Shown: positions 42,047 through 42,094 of the stretch, in pieces | How positions within the stretch are numbered: position 1 is the first letter of the stretch | Layout of the letters: every line of letters begins with the position of its first letter | Source of the DNA: an uncultured Desulfotignum sp. | GTDB lineage: Bacteria > Desulfobacterota > Desulfobacteria > Desulfobacterales > Desulfobacteraceae | Direction: 5' to 3' | Assembly (NCBI GenBank): GCA_937951975.1 | Contig: CALGAJ010000345.1 | Location: forward strand, 1-42,094 | Length of the DNA stretch: 42,094 bases | Program-made: the position numbers and the translations under genes | The notes under the pieces: model-generated | Database searches by the model: none | Seen by the model: the letters and a program-made list of their open reading frames with translations, nothing else | Told to the model about the DNA's origin: nothing

Positions 42047-42094
42047 GCGGTTTATAAACCCCACCTTTTCACAGAACCAAATTTCCGGTACTGT

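Noticed and set aside
1..42094. CRISPR arrays, tRNA or rRNA genes, prophage
   Set aside because: No regularly spaced repeats, tRNA cloverleaf, rRNA stretches or phage-type gene cassettes were recognised by reading.

Overview
The window looks like chromosome of a Gram-negative, moderately GC-rich anaerobe. The best guess is a Desulfobacteraceae-type sulfate reducer. This rests on multiheme c-type cytochromes with a cytochrome b, a flavoredoxin remnant, a probable selenoprotein, an aromatic-acid CoA ligase next to a sodium symporter, and RsbRD/NtrC-type two-component signalling. No rRNA, tRNA, CRISPR array or intact insertion sequence was seen. The species assignment is inference.

Layout. 1-6339 (+): a 2-oxoglutarate dehydrogenase operon (E1 cut by the window start, E2, E3) followed at once by an EamA-type exporter. 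6344-8637 (-): an MFS transporter and a small-molecule kinase overlapping by 4 bases. 8860-9948 (+): a two-domain COG0701/SO_0444-like metal permease interrupted by one in-frame TGA. The frame stays open on both sides, the TGA reads as Sec-Gly-Cys, and a SECIS-like stem-loop starts two bases after it, so I annotate it as a candidate selenoprotein. This is the most exciting item in the window. 9968-10338 (-): a decayed flavoredoxin. 10388-13196 (-): a membrane cytochrome module (octaheme lipoprotein, triheme membrane-anchored cytochrome, cytochrome b). 13197-13696: AT-rich intergenic DNA. 13697-14330 (+): a frameshifted NADPH-dependent FMN reductase-type gene, then a Tat-exported patatin. 15541-18221 (+): an ABC importer of the TrpXYZ type. 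18227-21116 (-): an NMT1/THI5-like binding protein overlapping a Cache-HAMP-PP2C phosphatase, probably a signalling pair.

21360-25849: a transglutaminase-like gene (+) facing a minus-strand series (short MetE-like methyltransferase, tandem universal stress protein, DUF4412-like and DUF2279-like exported proteins), with a perfect 15-bp inverted repeat between them. 26128-33658 (+): an RND efflux operon whose outer-membrane factor carries an extra N-terminal periplasmic-binding-protein domain; its last gene is a sugar-phosphate-isomerase-like TIM barrel coupled by ATGA. 33730-40301 (+): an RsbRD-PAS histidine kinase, an NtrC-family regulator, a canonical -24/-12 sigma-54 promoter, then a small symporter subunit, a sodium:solute symporter and a benzoate-CoA-ligase-like enzyme, ending in a strong terminator. 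This reads as a self-contained sense, import and activate circuit for a carboxylic (probably aromatic) acid. 40359-41810 (-): a GlcD-type FAD oxidase. The last 280 bases are AT-rich and hold a possible transposase fragment.
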